Shown here: positions 1 to 12,120 of the stretch, in pieces
Layout: each line of letters begins with the position of its first letter
Position numbering within the stretch: the first letter of the stretch is position 1
Assembly (NCBI GenBank): GCA_020055645.1
Contig: CM034546.1
Coordinates: forward strand, 25,978,001 to 26,042,000
Length of the DNA: 64,000 nucleotides
Source of the DNA: Tomocerus qinae
Lineage: Eukaryota; Arthropoda; Collembola; Entomobryomorpha; Tomoceridae
Reading direction: 5' to 3'
Translations under genes and position numbers: made by a program
Notes under the pieces: model-generated
The model's input: only the letters and a program-made list of their open reading frames with translations
Database searches by the model: none
What the model was told of the DNA's origin: nothing

Positions 1-1190
1 TATGAATTTGTCTTTAATCTATCCTTGCTATCATTTTTGTACTTATAGGTTGTAATTTCAGCTGAGTATTATAATATGTACATGTATGTGTGATAATGTA
101 AAGCTGCCTACGACTGTTCTGAAAATAAAACCAATACCAATACCAATACCAATACCAATTTCAAATTTGGGTTCGTATTAGCATATACATTTTAGTTTTC
201 TGAATAGATCTCGAGAACAATAAGATTAAAAGATAATAACAAGACAATAAAAGTTCTGAGTCGACTCGGCTCACCGAGGTATATATGCGTTCGTAGTACC
301 TAGTGAAGGAATGCACACTAAGCCAACTCAACCAACTAGTTGCAGATATGCAGAGTTGCAGAACTGCGAGCAACTCTGAACGTGGGATTCATTTCGAACC
401 GAATCCAATCATCTCATTGGCTGATACGTTTGTAAACTCTGAGCAGAATTATCGCGCAGCAAAAATGCATTTTTGCACCTTGATTTCGCAGCCGCTAGAA
501 TTACTAGTACATTCACACATGTGAACTATCTATCGTGTGTTTTAAAATTACACAAGTTTCTTTTACCTATAATTGATTTCTGAACGATTGACAACACATT
601 CCCAAAAACTAAAAAATGTACAACCTACTACTTCCAAAAATACCTAACAAACAAGAGGTCAACAAAAGTGGTGTCTGAGTGAAATCAATTCTTTCGTTTT
701 TGAAAGAATCCATTAAAGTTGGAAGGCAAATAGAGGTAAAATTTTATTTAAATAGCTATATACTACCAAAAAGTTAACATCAATAATAATAATAATAACC
801 TAGTCAGGCATTTTTGGCAATTGAGTCGACGAGTTTTATTTAGCTTAATAAAATTTCAGCAGTTTAAATCTCCAGAGATGGATAATGCAACTTTTATCAC
901 AGGTAAATCGGAAATGCTTCAACTCAAACAGGTTGTTGCAAAAATGACGCAAATGTTTTTGATCATGCGCAAACTGACTGCGTTTCTGCATTTCTGCAAT
1001 TCTGCGTAGGTTGAGTTGGCCTACTCTGTGTCTAATCAATCAAATGAACTAGCTCAATGTATTGAGTAATGACTAAGGACTGGACTAGGAGATGGTTGAA
1101 GAGAATGAATTAAACATTGTAAAGTAGCACACAAATAAATAAAACAAAACACTCAAAAATTAAACAATTTAAATATATTTTTAAATCAGC
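1..1190. other. Intergenic, no gene seen
   Basis: No convincing coding region. A short CCAATA array of about five units lies at 131-159. The open frames here are short, lack domain-like composition and overlap on both strands, so I leave them out. Confidence 0.5.
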
Positions 1191-1515
1191 ATTTTCAAAA
1201 ATTATAATAGCGATTTGCTTCGACAAACTCGCACAAAATACGACATTTTCGTATAAATATGAGTTGTTTCGACAAGCTCGTACTAAAAACGACATGTTCG
1301 TATTAATGCTAGTTTGACGAAGCAACTCGCACTTAAACGAAAATGTCGTTTTCTGTGCAAGTTTGTCGACGCAACTCGCACTTATACGAAAATGACGTTT
1401 TCTGTGCAAGTTTGTCGACGCAACTCGCACTTATACGAAAATGTGATTTTTTGTGCGAGTTTGTCCTAGCCACTCGTATTTATACGAAAATTTCGTTTTT
1501 TGTACGAGCTCTGGC
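1191..1515. repeat. 49-bp tandem repeats, partly inverted
   Basis: A 49-bp unit containing AACTCGCACTTATACGAAAA and CGTTTTCTGTGCAAG is repeated about three to four times in plus orientation from about 1320 to 1515. Related units in the opposite orientation, with ACAAACTCGCAC and ACGACATTTTCGTATAA, lie at 1200-1320. The array is therefore a head-to-head satellite that could fold on itself. It ends about 10 bp before the left inverted repeat at 1524, so it may be subterminal sequence of the same mobile unit. Confidence 0.65.
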
Positions 1516-1523
1516 GATTGCGA

Positions 1524-3641
1524 CGACCCCCAACAGCTGCTGACGACGCTAGGTTGAAGGTTTGGGTTCTTTTGAGGCTTTTAGGCCCAGGGAAATGTGG
1601 AAAAAGGAAGAAAAAGGCAACAGTGTTGAGCTGTTTTGTCCCGAGGCCTAATAAGGGGGGTGGTGTGGCCACTCCCCCTTACGAAAAGAAATGATATGTG
1701 TTTTTATGAAAATGAGGCTAATTTTTCAAAAAACAGCAGTGTCGTATTGTTTGGTGACGTCAGAATGGTTCTGAGGCGGCCATTTTGAATCCGGTGTCAA
1801 AAATGAGGAATGTTTGTCCGTTAAGAAAATATGACGTTTTGAAATCGTTTGTGTCGAATGGGAGATATTAGTCTTTATTTGCAAAGAGAATTGTGAAGAG
1901 ATTCTTATTTATTTTCTGCCTGAGAACCGGTTTGGACTGCCGCTGCTGCCACTATATACAAGAGTTTTTTGCAGAGCGGAGCGTAACAGAGCGGAGTGTG
2001 TAGTATAAGAAGATCAGTAGCTATTGTGTAATCATTCTCTAGTCGTGCAATGCTCTGTGTGTACCTGTAGATTAATAGCTAGAGATCAAATGCTGGACTT
2101 TAAAAATGTAAACAAACAGAGAATGCTTTCTCGTTTTACTATGTCAGTGCGTTGCCATGCATTTTAACGGAGATTGCATTGTAAAGCCGTTTTAAGGTGA
2201 ATATAGAGCGGGAATAAGTTGATAAATAGTTGTTTGCATCTCTGTTTCAACATGGTAATATTTGTATTTATTGTCTCATTGGCAATTATTTCATTGAATA
2301 TACACAAAGTGATTTGTTATTATTCCAAATAATTATTATGAGAAACAAATAAGAATTTACCTAGTCGATCGAGGTTTAGACTGCAGTATAGAAATATTAG
2401 GTTCCCAAAAGCATTATAATATATATTTGTTTGTAAAATGTTTATAATACTCACTTTATGTAGCTGCTTTGAGTTTATTCACTTTGAAAGTGAGATCTCC
2501 TTCCACTCAAGGACAACTGTCTCTCTGATGTAATTTTGCTAGCCGAGTACATTTAGCCCAATCCACGACAATGCCGTTTTCAAAGTCTGCATATTGCATG
2601 ACATTCAGCCAACGACTGTCGAACTGCCTTCTTAGGTTAGATAGGGCTTGTTTCTCCTTTCTAGAATGTACAATTTTATGTACAATTTCCATAAGATTTA
2701 AAACAATTGAAGACCAACTTTTTGATTTGTTCTCCGCAATTGCTTGCAGCAAAAGCATTCGATACAAATCATTATTGTCTTTTACTGCTTTCACTGAGAA
2801 CCATTTTGATTGGCTACGTGGTAGAGCTGTTAACGCCAAACAACGATATTTCGTCATTTTGCAAATGACGCGTATGTGGAAAATCTGTATTATACAAAAT
2901 CGAAAGCACGGCACAATTTTCAAATTAAATGTTCTTCAATAATTAATAATTATTTTGTGAAAATATTACATTGAAAGTATGATATTTCACAATAGATTGT
3001 TAATATCCGAAACCTAATTTTGAAAATATATCAGAAATATATTAAATGTTTCCTTACCAAATGTCCAGATAAATAATCCAATCAGAATTAACGCTATAAT
3101 AAGACATATAATGTCCACCAAAGTATACATTCAATATCCAAAATGTATAAAGTGATAGATTTTAAATGTTTTGAATAATTGTGAAGGATTATTGCGTATT
3201 ATTATTTCGAACAATTAATTGAAATAATATAATCTCTGGGAAACTGTAGGAGCTATTGACACTTTGAAAGGCTGAGGGCAAATGAGCCTCCAAACCCCAA
3301 CAACCTCCTTTTATAACCTTCTCCCAACGTTTCTCGGACGTCCTGAGAACCTGTTTGTACCGCCGCTGGAGAAACCCTCGGGATTTACCGTCAGCAGCGT
3401 CCGTCCTTGATAGAGGTCATTGATATACCCCAACGATTCTCCGACGTTCTGAGGCACCTTGAACAAGGTCAATGATCTTTGAGGGAGGGGGGGCAGCCCC
3501 CCAACCAGCTTTTATAGGCCTCGGGACAAAACAGCTCAACACTGTTGCCTTTTTCTTCCTTTTTCCACATTTCCCTGGGCCTAAAAGCCTCAAAAGAACC
3601 CAAACCTTCAACCTAGCGTCGTCAGCAGCTGTTGGGGGTCG
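1524..3641. mobile_element. 2.1-kb segment bounded by 128-bp inverted repeats
   Basis: Sequence at 1524-1651 (starting CGACCCCCAACAGCTGCTGA) recurs as its reverse complement at 3514-3641, with no mismatch that I can find over about 127 bp. This is what a DNA transposon with long terminal inverted repeats looks like. I see no target-site duplication at the outer ends and no transposase inside; the only sizeable open frame (2507-2923, minus) is unrecognised. A composite of two independently inserted copies of one repeat is the alternative. Confidence 0.5.
2507..2923 (-). CDS. Unrecognised open frame inside the inverted-repeat segment
   Basis: An open frame of about 138 codons on the minus strand, rich in Lys, Arg, Trp and Leu, ending in a Cys-Pro dipeptide. 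Its most upstream codon is TTG, not ATG, so any true start would be internal, at the Met-Thr-Lys about 22 residues in, or come from splicing. I recognise no domain. A shorter open frame overlaps on the other strand. Its position between the 128-bp inverted repeats suggests transposon cargo or an exon of a dead transposase, but nothing in the residues proves this. Confidence 0.2.
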   Translation of the reverse strand: MKIVPCFRFCIIQIFHIRVICKMTKYRCLALTALPRSQSKWFSVKAVKDNNDLYRMLLLQAIAENKSKSWSSIVLNLMEIVHKIVHSRKEKQALSNLRRQFDSRWLNVMQYADFENGIVVDWAKCTRLAKLHQRDSCP

Positions 3642-3713
3642 CTGGGGGGCCGCCGTGGCCCCCCAGCACGTGAACAACGACCCCCAACAGCTGCTGACGA
3701 CGCTAGGTTGAAG
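3606..3713. repeat. Perfect 36-bp-arm hairpin with nested GC hairpin
   Basis: 3606-3641 and 3678-3713 are exact reverse complements (36 of 36), separated by 36 bp. The spacer holds a second perfect stem, CTGGGGGGCC with GGCCCCCCAG around a 5-nt loop (3642-3666). The right arm duplicates the outer end of the 128-bp repeat at 1524 and 3641. It looks like a fold-back terminus of that element. Confidence 0.8.
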
Positions 3714-5093
3714 AAGTGAAGGCCACCCATATATATAACCTGTATGGATGATTTTGGCTAATACATAATACATCTGGGTTTCAATTATGCTCGGACTCCA
3801 ATATTTAACTACCTGACGAAACGCATTGTTTACTAACATCTCCGGGCTGCAAAATATAAAAAAGACGTTCAACGAATCGCACTGATCAAATTGGGCAACG
3901 AAGCGGCAGTGATAAAGTCATCAATTTGTCATTCCATTGTCAGCTTACCATTGTCATTCGTACATAATGTCGCCATAATATAAATGTTTGATTTTCCGAA
4001 TCCACACGGTAAAGCACAATATAGTATCAACGTCTATAACAATATCTTCGATTATGAAACAAGTAGAACTAAATTATGGGTGTTATGGGTGTAAAGAGGA
4101 AACAGTGGCAACACCGTACCGCTACCTAAATTCAGCCCCCGCAAGAGATTTGGTCACGAATTGGCTAGTAATTAATTTATATTTTCAACTTTTTTTGGGA
4201 GAACTGCTGGTGTAAACGAATGCGTACGAATAAGTTGATGAAAAACGGTGTTTCAATGTAACTTTGCACCGGCTTTCGATTGGTACCAACGGTTTTGTCG
4301 TGCTACTTACGGTTCTTTAGATACATAGGGCCTGAATCCTTGTTTGACACCCTGTAGATTAGCTCAAGTCTTGTCGGAATAATGAAGAGTAGCAAGTATT
4401 TGAGCACCTAGTAAACTCATTCTATTTCATAATAATAAGTATGCAAATTTTATAATACAGTTAAGACGTCGTTTGTGATTTTTGATAACTGACGAATTCT
4501 TGGTGTCGGTTCTAGAGCCTTACTAATCCACTAACTTACTAATCCAATCAATCCTAACTTATCCACTAATGCATTGCAATTTTTCAATATCTTAGAAGGG
4601 CATTAGTAACGGAAACATATGACTACTCGGACCAATAGACTTTTAAACAAGTGTTATTTGATTTTAGCTTACTTTCGTGATATTTAAATCTTATTTTCTG
4701 AAAAAATGAAGATTTCTTTGGTTTGTGCAAAGTAGGAACGTAAAATTGCAATATAGCTGAGCCTTTTTAGATTATCGTACCTTCTATTTCAGTAGGATAA
4801 ATGGCTGGAGACAATGTAGTCATTACTATAGGGTGATTATTGAGTGAATACATATTGAGCGAGCGCCAACATAAATAAAAGTGGTAGTTCCAACATGTAG
4901 CCATAGAAGTTTTATATTATAATTACCATTCATAATCATCTAAATAAGCAGGAGAGTGTCTTGTTCTATTGCCTCTACGAAGGATGAAGGGTTGGCTCTG
5001 TTTTCTTGAATGTGTGGGCATGTTATCTAAGGAACATCTGGAGTGTTATTATGAATTGGGGAAAGTGTGGAAACTGGTGTTGGATTTTATTAA
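3714..5093. other. Intergenic, repeat-bearing
   Basis: Apart from the dispersed repeat at 4101-4361, I see no gene. The remainder is AT-rich with no open frame of convincing composition. Confidence 0.5.
4101..4361 (+). repeat. Dispersed repeat, copy 1
   Basis: About 260 bp running from CAGTGGCAACACCGT to GACACCCTGTAGATT. The same sequence recurs reverse-complemented at 25598-25856 with scattered substitutions and indels. No open frame is conserved between copies and no terminal inverted repeat is obvious. It is a non-coding interspersed repeat of unknown class. Confidence 0.75.
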
Positions 5094-6447
5094 ATCTCAT
5101 TCTGTACTAGAAATGTGTCAAAACACTTGACATGGAGTCCAACGTTGCATTTTTTACAAGATGACCTTGCTAGTGTTACACAATTTTCCACTGCGCATCT
5201 TCTCCTTTTACCAATCGGTATTTGAATGACAGTTTGGTCCATTCTGCCGTATTTAATGCCATCTGAAAACCGCATTTTTGTTACACTTTTCAATGATCTT
5301 CTAATTCTACCTGGACCTCTTGACTGCATACCAAAAATATTCATCCACAATTGCTCGACGGAAATCCAGTTAGGTCATGCTTCTACTGAAAGATTTTTGC
5401 AAAATCCAGGCATTTCGTATACATGCATCTATAAGCAAATGAAATAATGTCCACCAACATTTTTTGCTTCTTACTCCAAGCCAGTATCTACCGAAATTTT
5501 GATCCATCATAGCTGTGCCTCCCATATATTTATTATATTCACCGATGAGAAAAGGTCGAGGTACCTGAATTTTGGATTTCGATGCGTGAGAATATCTTGA
5601 GGCTTTGGAACTTGGATTCACTCCAAATTTATTTGAAGCCAAATTTACGACATCGTTGTCCTTCCAAGATACAATGATGTTTTCTTCTTTTGCATCACAA
5701 TGGTAATAGTAGGCACCTCTTTCAGCTTTTATCAGGTTAGTACTACCCCTTAATGAGCCTACTACCCCCTCGTAGAGTTCCAGTACATCCATAACCTCAG
5801 ATTTTCATTTCGGATGGTAAGCTAATGCTGTTGAATTAATTGTCCAAAAAAATTAAAATGGCAACATCTTCACCGGGGAAACAACTATAACCAGACATGA
5901 GCATGATTGCTCTGAATATTTTGATATCTTCAGTAGTTATGTTTGGGTCCTTTTCCATTTTAAAGACAGAGTAACTCTTGGGGTCGTTTTTGGTGAATTC
6001 CATTACCCCTGAATCAAAAAATAGTTCAAATAATTGAACACAACTTAGATTATTATACGAACTTTAGTCTGAGAGTGGGAAAGTAACCCCAGTGGGGCAA
6101 GTCAGTTACATTCCAGGCTTAAGGCAAGCCAGCCGTTGTAATTCCTTTTTTTGATATGTTTGGATTCGGAGGTTTCTTGGGGTTTTTGCTGGAATTTGTG
6201 CGGCTTTCTTAACTGGGGGGATATTCCGTGGTCTTTTGGAAAAGGAGCTTGGTGAAACAGGGACAACTGGCTGTGGTACAGTGACTGTTGATGGTAGGTC
6301 ATCAACATCTTCATCAATTATATTATCAACCGGATCATCAGTATATCTGTTCAATTTGAAATTTCCCATGGTTCTCATCTGGTTACTGGACAAGTTGTTA
6401 ATAAGTCCCCCTTCATCTTCATCAGCATAATCTTCTTCAGAGTCCAT
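5094..6447 (-). pseudogene. Degenerate piggyBac-family transposase
   Basis: Three collinear pieces on the minus strand. The N-terminal piece (6106-6447) is an acidic region that ends in a stop. The middle (about 5850-6055) reads like the start of the piggyBac transposase domain: an ELFFDSGVMEF motif, then Asn/Tyr-rich residues, then IMLMSGYSCFPG. The C-terminal piece (5370-5792) carries DNDVVNLASN, a Pro-Arg-Pro, YNKYMGGTAMMDQN, YWLGVRSKKCWW and NAW, the usual order near the end of the catalytic domain. It continues after a frameshift at 5094-5350 into the Cys-rich zinc-binding tail (RRCAVENC, CKKCNVGLHVKCF). The centre of the catalytic domain is missing and frames are broken, so it is a dead copy. 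I did not find TTAA-flanked ends. Confidence 0.85.
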
Positions 6448-6980
6448 ATTTGGGTCAGGTGTTCAATTTAAATTCCGTCTACGTCTGGAAAATCATCATT
6501 TTCAAGAATTTCAACTTTATTACTTTACTTCAATTTCATTAAGACCCTAGAGCAAGTATTTGTTAAATAATCATTAGCGGGTTATTCCTACCCTTTCATA
6601 TATGATACGGAAGTGGATTTTCACTTCCGGAATCGAGGAATATGACGTTGGGACAAACACGGCGTTTTTATGGCAGTCTTCGACCAATTTTGTATAGAAA
6701 TAAAACAAAAAATTAAAGTGCCAAATTATTTGAAAGTTTAAAAAAATTTCAAAAATTTACCTGCTCCGCGCTGACATATTTTTTCGTGGGTCCAAATTCC
6801 AAAATCCGATATCTCGGAAACGGGAAGTCAAAACTCAAATCTGAAATTTTTGGTATATATCTAGAAAGTTTCTTGTACTACCCGGGTAATGTACTATTTT
6901 GCATTGCCTCAATGAGGGAGTGATAACAGAATTTAGTTGTATATCTTATATGATACCATAGGCTCTGAAGGGATATATAA
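6448..6980. other. Intergenic, nothing recognised
   Basis: AT-rich, no open frame with domain-like content and no clear repeat ends. It may include the non-coding 5' flank of the piggyBac relic. Confidence 0.5.
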
Positions 6981-7215
6981 TGTTAGTCTTAGTCGTACTT
7001 GTTTGTTTGAATATAAATAGTTATTTAGTTAGAGTATATGATGTATGATGGCTTATAAGCTAACATAACCTGAAGGAATTCTAGGAATAATTAAGGCAAT
7101 AATTGTGTAATTTTCATGGAAAGCGGCCGTATTACGGTTAGTTTTCTAAGTATTATATTTATTATCATCATAACTACAGCATCAATGTTTGTGTGGGTGA
7201 ATGGTGAATAATTAA
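6981..7215 (+). repeat. Dispersed repeat, intact copy
   Basis: This stretch, from AGTCTTAGTCGTACTTGTTT to GGTGAATAATTAAG, is matched in reverse complement by three blocks at 15196-15810. The match includes the signature ATAAATAGTTATTT, then GCTTATAAGCTAACATAACC, then GTTAGCTTTCTGAG-like sequence. Comparing the copies shows that the second one carries two insertions. Confidence 0.7.
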
Positions 7216-7384
7216 GTTTATTAATATGAATTTAGTAGCTGTAGAAAATGATTTAAATTGTGATTAAATTTTAATTATTTTAGCCCAGGTCCTCGGATCC
7301 TTCTCTATAAATATAGATTAAAATTGCCTTTAAGGCTGGTCCTTCGAAAAGTTGAAACGATGCTCTGTTGGAACATTGTTCATG
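7216..7384. other. Spacer
   Basis: Short AT-rich spacer between a dispersed repeat and a minisatellite; nothing supported. Confidence 0.4.
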
Positions 7385-7557
7385 GAACTTATTATATGAG
7401 TGAACATAGAACTTATTATATGAGTGAACATAGAACTTATTATATGGGTGAACATAGAACTTATTATATGGGTGAACATAGAACTTATTATATGGGTGAA
7501 CATAGAACTTATTATATGGGTGAACATAGAACTTATTATATGGGTGAACATAGAACT
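7385..7557. repeat. 24-bp minisatellite, about 7 copies
   Basis: Seven near-identical units of GAACTTATTATATGGGTGAA plus CATA; the first two have GAGTGAA in place of GGGTGAA. Because 24 is a multiple of three, several frames stay open on both strands and give false octapeptide-repeat proteins. It starts about 30 bp downstream of the Gr stop codon at 7586 (minus strand), that is, in its 3' flank. Confidence 0.95.
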
Positions 7558-7585
7558 TTAACATTTATTAATAGAAAGATCTTTC

Positions 7586-10424
7586 TTATGACGTGCTATT
7601 GTCAATTGATATATTATTTTGTACTATTGCGCTACAATAGAGAATATGGTCATCGTTTAATTGCTTGATCGATAAATTGAATTGTAGCAATACAAGGATG
7701 TAAGTCAGCAAAACGCTAATAGCCTGTAAATTAAAATGATTTTCTTTATAAAGTAGAATTAAATGAAAATAAAATTAAAACGTTATTTGAATTGTACGAA
7801 TTACCATTCCAAGAAATCCGAATGATACAATGAAGAAATCTGCTGCTTTGACTCCCATGTCAAAACTAGTTGAAACGTACCAGCAAATGTTTTTTAAAAA
7901 ATATCGTTTTTCATTAGTAATTTTTCCAACAGTGATGACATGCTCTGATATTTCTTCAATATACAGCTTTTTAAACTTCTTCATCTACAAAAATAAATAT
8001 CAATAATTTTATACTATAATAGCAAAACACACATCAGTGGTAAATTGAATTAAAAAGTAAAATTGAACGAGTGAGAAATAAAAGCACACATTACAGAATT
8101 CTGTATAGTTGGCAACGGAAATAAGAATTTTGAATACTAAAATTGCCGACCGAGGATTTAAATTTAGGCGACATTTGACTCGCAAGTTGGATCGGCATTT
8201 CAGACGAGTCAGGGCAGAACAACCATCAATTAATGTTAAGTTGGGTTGAGCCACTTTGGGCAAGGTTTCGACTGGGAATACCACTAACGGGAAGTTTCCC
8301 ATTTCCCACTGGGAAATGTGGGTAACAAAATGGAGTGGGAAATGGGTAGTGTGGGAAACAGTGGGAAATAGAGCCAAAATAGCGCCAAAATTCAAATTTT
8401 TTGGCTTTATTTCCCATATTACTAATATACAGACAGATAAACTAAAAGACAAAACATTTCTAAAACCTCAGGTTTTTTAATGGTATGCGATTTCAGATAC
8501 CCCAAGTTACATTAAACTACAATTGAATGTAGCCTAATGTACGGTTTAAATGGAATTTTCCATAACGAATTACAAAAGACATTCAATCTTCCTTCTCCAA
8601 CGTTCAGGAGACTGATTTTTATTTCGCAGGTCCATGGGATCGAGAGTTTTTCGCTGAAAACAATTTTGACCTAAATTTATCGGTGGCAGAGATTCGTGAG
8701 CTAAAAAGTGGTTTTCTCTGAATTTTGAGCTCGTCAAACTCAGCAGTAGGACACTTTAATCAACATATTGAAAAATTCTTAAGGCTAAATGCCGTAAGTC
8801 ATCGGAACATTGTATCAGGCTACCAGGTTTAAAAAAAGTTCATTTTTAACGTAAAACTTCATTTACGCTCACTGTACCTATTTGTCGCAAACTGATTAAG
8901 AAAGTGGACACAGTGCATACGAAGAATATTGCGTATGCGTAGTGCAGGACTATGGTTGAAATTTATAGATTTTCAATGATAGAAACATTTTTAGAAAACA
9001 GATTTAAAAATGTTCCACCCAATACAATTTCTAAAAAATGTCGCTATTAGCACTGGACTAAATTTTAGTATTTAGTGTTTCTAGTCCTCTTCAAGTTTAA
9101 TACCAACATTTGACTCGCATTTCACAGCCCACCAAAAAGTTGCAAATAAGTCAGAAATGAAAATGGCACTAATTAGACGTCTTTCAAAGGGGTATGTGAT
9201 ATTTAACACATCAAATATAATTTGCGCTACGTAAAAGAATGTGACCAGGAATTCGGACAAAAACAGTTTTCCAAATGTGTCGTTTATGACTGCAACAGTG
9301 GATTTTGCTCTACTTAATTTGTTGATTATCTGTATTGGTTGGTCTGAAATTCTCAAATTACATTCTTTAAATTTACAGGTATCGATTGTTTCATAAATGG
9401 AAAATATTCCACAGACAGCAAACATATGTCCAACGAAGTATAAAAAATATTTGGTAAAAACTACTATATTGATTATTATAATGGGAAATATCATAGTATT
9501 AGTCGTATAATTTTATGTTGAACGTCTTGTTTGCTTATATACAAAAGATTTAAAACAAATTCATTATTTTCTTTTTCATTGTAGTAAATTCCTACGTCGA
9601 TTCTGCTTTGGTAGAATAGCAAACATAAGATAATTTCAAATCCCATCCATAAGTAAGTGTACACTGAATACTGTAATAAAAAATTTTAAAACCAATTACA
9701 CCATTTAAATTTAATTTTTATACATAATTTATCAGCAAGTAGTAAACCTTAGGAAGTTGTGCTGCATCGGTGTTATCCAATGGATTAATAATGGTTAAAA
9801 TATTCTCTCTTTTGAACCAGGACAAATGACAGATTGATAAGATGTGGAAAAGGAATGAAAACTGAGATAAAAGTCGATAAAACTTTGAAGGATTTTGCAA
9901 TAGATCTTCATTGAGCATTCTAATATCATCCCAGATGCTTGCAAATGTGGTTACTGTTTGCAGAATGATACATGCGATCTGTATTGTGTGGACACAAATT
10001 AGTTAAATGCAAATCAAGTCTTTATTTTCTAATTTTAATTAGATAGCCAGTTTAAATGCCTCCCAATAAACGTCCATAATAATTATAGGGTGTTCTATTA
10101 AATATTAAGTTAAAAAAATATTAGGAGATTTAATTCCAATTTAAAAAGCAGAATCTGCAAGTAGCTATGTAGTGTTAATTATTTTAAATAATTTGTGTTT
10201 ATTACAATATGAAATAGTAAAACACTTGCCTGTTGAAATCTGTTATTTTTAATGCAGTATTTATTGTCAGCCTGGCAGAATTCTAACCGAAATGGAAAAC
10301 AAGCTAAGTAGTACGAAACATTGATTACTTGGACAAGAATAGAAGGATAGTATAATTTCCGTGGACTTGGGACGAATAAACGTGCTGTAGAATCAGTTAT
10401 TTTAAAAAGATCCTTACAAAACAT
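7586..10424 (-). pseudogene. Gustatory receptor, five exons, one frameshift
   Basis: Insect-type seven-transmembrane gustatory receptor (7tm_7). Exons on the minus strand: 10230-10424 (start MFCKDLF), 9748-9978, 9108-9670, 7805-7984 and 7586-7723. All junctions are phase 0, as in the paralogues at 48.5-50.5 and 52-53.8 kb. The last exon carries TYILVLLQF, the family's C-terminal signature. Exon 3 is 563 nt, not a multiple of three: its start frame hits TGA near 9490 while the rest (from MIFPII) needs another frame, so there is one indel near 9490-9530. Intron 1 uses a GC donor (CAG/GCAAGT) and intron 3's donor is weak (GTTGGT). Intron 4 has swollen to 1.1 kb. It is either a young pseudogene or a functional gene with one assembly error. 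Identity as a Gr is secure; functionality is not. Confidence 0.8.
8241..8365. repeat. TTTCCCACTGGGAAA palindromic patch in Gr intron
   Basis: Within the enlarged fourth intron of the Gr, TTTCCCA and TGGGAAA motifs recur five or more times, including a 7-bp stem with a one-base loop. The other Gr copies have introns of about 80-100 bp here, so this is probably inserted repeat sequence. Confidence 0.45.
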
Positions 10425-11936
10425 TTTAATATATTCTGCAATAAGAAAGATACCAAGAAAGGAGTTTTTCTGTCGTTTGAAAAGAAAATAATTGGGTAGA
10501 AGATCTTATTAGCATATATTTTATTTTGAGATCCTTCACAAAGACTCACAAGCCTCTAAAATTTGCAAATAAATGACGTATCATATAATGAATTAAATAA
10601 GTATAACAGATTCTAATAAATCTAAATGAACGCAACTAGTTAACACTTTGATCAGACACAATTAGTAGAATTATGTTAAAACGTAATGCAAAAAAGTATG
10701 TTTTGTAAGGAAAAAAACAACTATGAAGGTAAATAAACCGATGTACTCTGAAGCCGCTTAAAATTGTATTCCATCTCTTACAAAATCGATTTCAACTATG
10801 AACGTTAGCTAATAGTAGTGAAAAAACTTCCATAAATAGCTACGATTGTCTTGCTAAAGTTTTTTTATAGTAACATCGGACACTGTCATATTATTATCTT
10901 CACACGTTTCCCATCAATATATGTCCTTGTTTTAATTTTAAGTAAATATTACATACTAACTACAATTTTACGTAATCATGCTATAATCTAAAACCATACC
11001 AAATACACATACCGAAGTAAACATTTCTAATAAGCAATATTCGTGTTCAATAAATAAATGATGATCGTTGAATGAGTAAATACTAATTTTCTTATGCAAA
11101 AGTGCAACAATTTTGTCCGTCATTCCAGCGTTGAACAAATTAAATTATTAATATAATTGTGTGTACAGAAAGGACAGTTAAATTGCAGTAAACCAGACTT
11201 TTTCAGAAAAATCTAGCCAAATGTCCACAAAATAGTTTGCTTTGCATGATTTGGCTATGGTTATAATGGTACGTGAGTAAGTGGGGCCTACCCCTTTTTG
11301 TCAACAATCTTTTTTGGTAATCACTTTTTGTCAACACACAGTAACTTGTTTGTCGATACATGTAACTGTACTTGTTGAAATGTTGAAATGTACTAGTGTC
11401 AACTGCTGTACTACCTTATATCTACTCCACCCATTTAAATATATGAATTAGTAGAATTAGCATTATATGCGTTATCAGTTTACAGATACATCTCGGTATC
11501 TGATACCAAGGAAGACAACCTACATTAGTTGATGACTCAGTAGTGTCAGTAGTTTAGTTGTCTACCTTAATATTTTTTTAATAGCTCTCCCCGTAGACGA
11601 TAATTTTGGACTACGAGTTGCTTTTGGACTACTAGCACAATGCTACCAAATGAATGTGTCATTATTATAAAAGATGTATTAAAGTGATTATCCTCTGGCT
11701 TTCGCGTCGTTACTAACAAGTTGGTATTCAAATTTCAGAAATGTCCGTAATAACTACATTTTGTAGTCCAGTAAATACTAAATATTATAAAACTACTATA
11801 TTTAACTACTCCACAAAACCCCGTCAGGTATTGGATCAACAATGAAACTCTCGCTGGTGGAAATTGTGCAGTATCCTGGTATCCTAGATACTGGGAAGTT
11901 TTTGGCTTCGCCGTAGGCGAAGCCTATTTGCCCACT
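10425..11936. other. Intergenic; hairpin at 11904-11924
   Basis: No gene supported. GGCTTCGCC and GGCGAAGCC form a perfect 9-bp stem with a GTA loop at 11904-11924, next to an ACTGGGAAG motif. Repeats of this GC-hairpin style also occur near 12430 and 26080, suggesting debris of short mobile elements. Confidence 0.45.
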
Positions 11937-12120
11937 GGGAAAGAAATAGAAAAACGGGAAAGAAAGAGAGGGAAGGGAAGAAAAAAGAGAGAAGGGAAGA
12001 AAAAAGAAGGAAGGGAAGAAAAAAGAGGGAAGGGAAGAAAAAGGAGGGTAGGGAAGAAAAAAGAGGGAAGGGAAGAAAATGACAAAAGGGAGAAAAAGCA
12101 GGAAAAATAAGAAAAAGGGG
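11937..12120. repeat. Purine-rich GA tract
   Basis: About 180 bp of almost pure purine on the plus strand, with a 17-bp motif GGGAAGAAAAAAGAGGG imperfectly repeated; a looser GA-rich continuation runs to about 12290. Open frames here are compositional artefacts. Confidence 0.85.

Noticed and set aside
7324-7668. Open frames with octapeptide repeats on both strands over the 24-bp array
   Set aside because: Produced by a 24-bp tandem repeat; open in several frames, no start context and no flanking coding signal.
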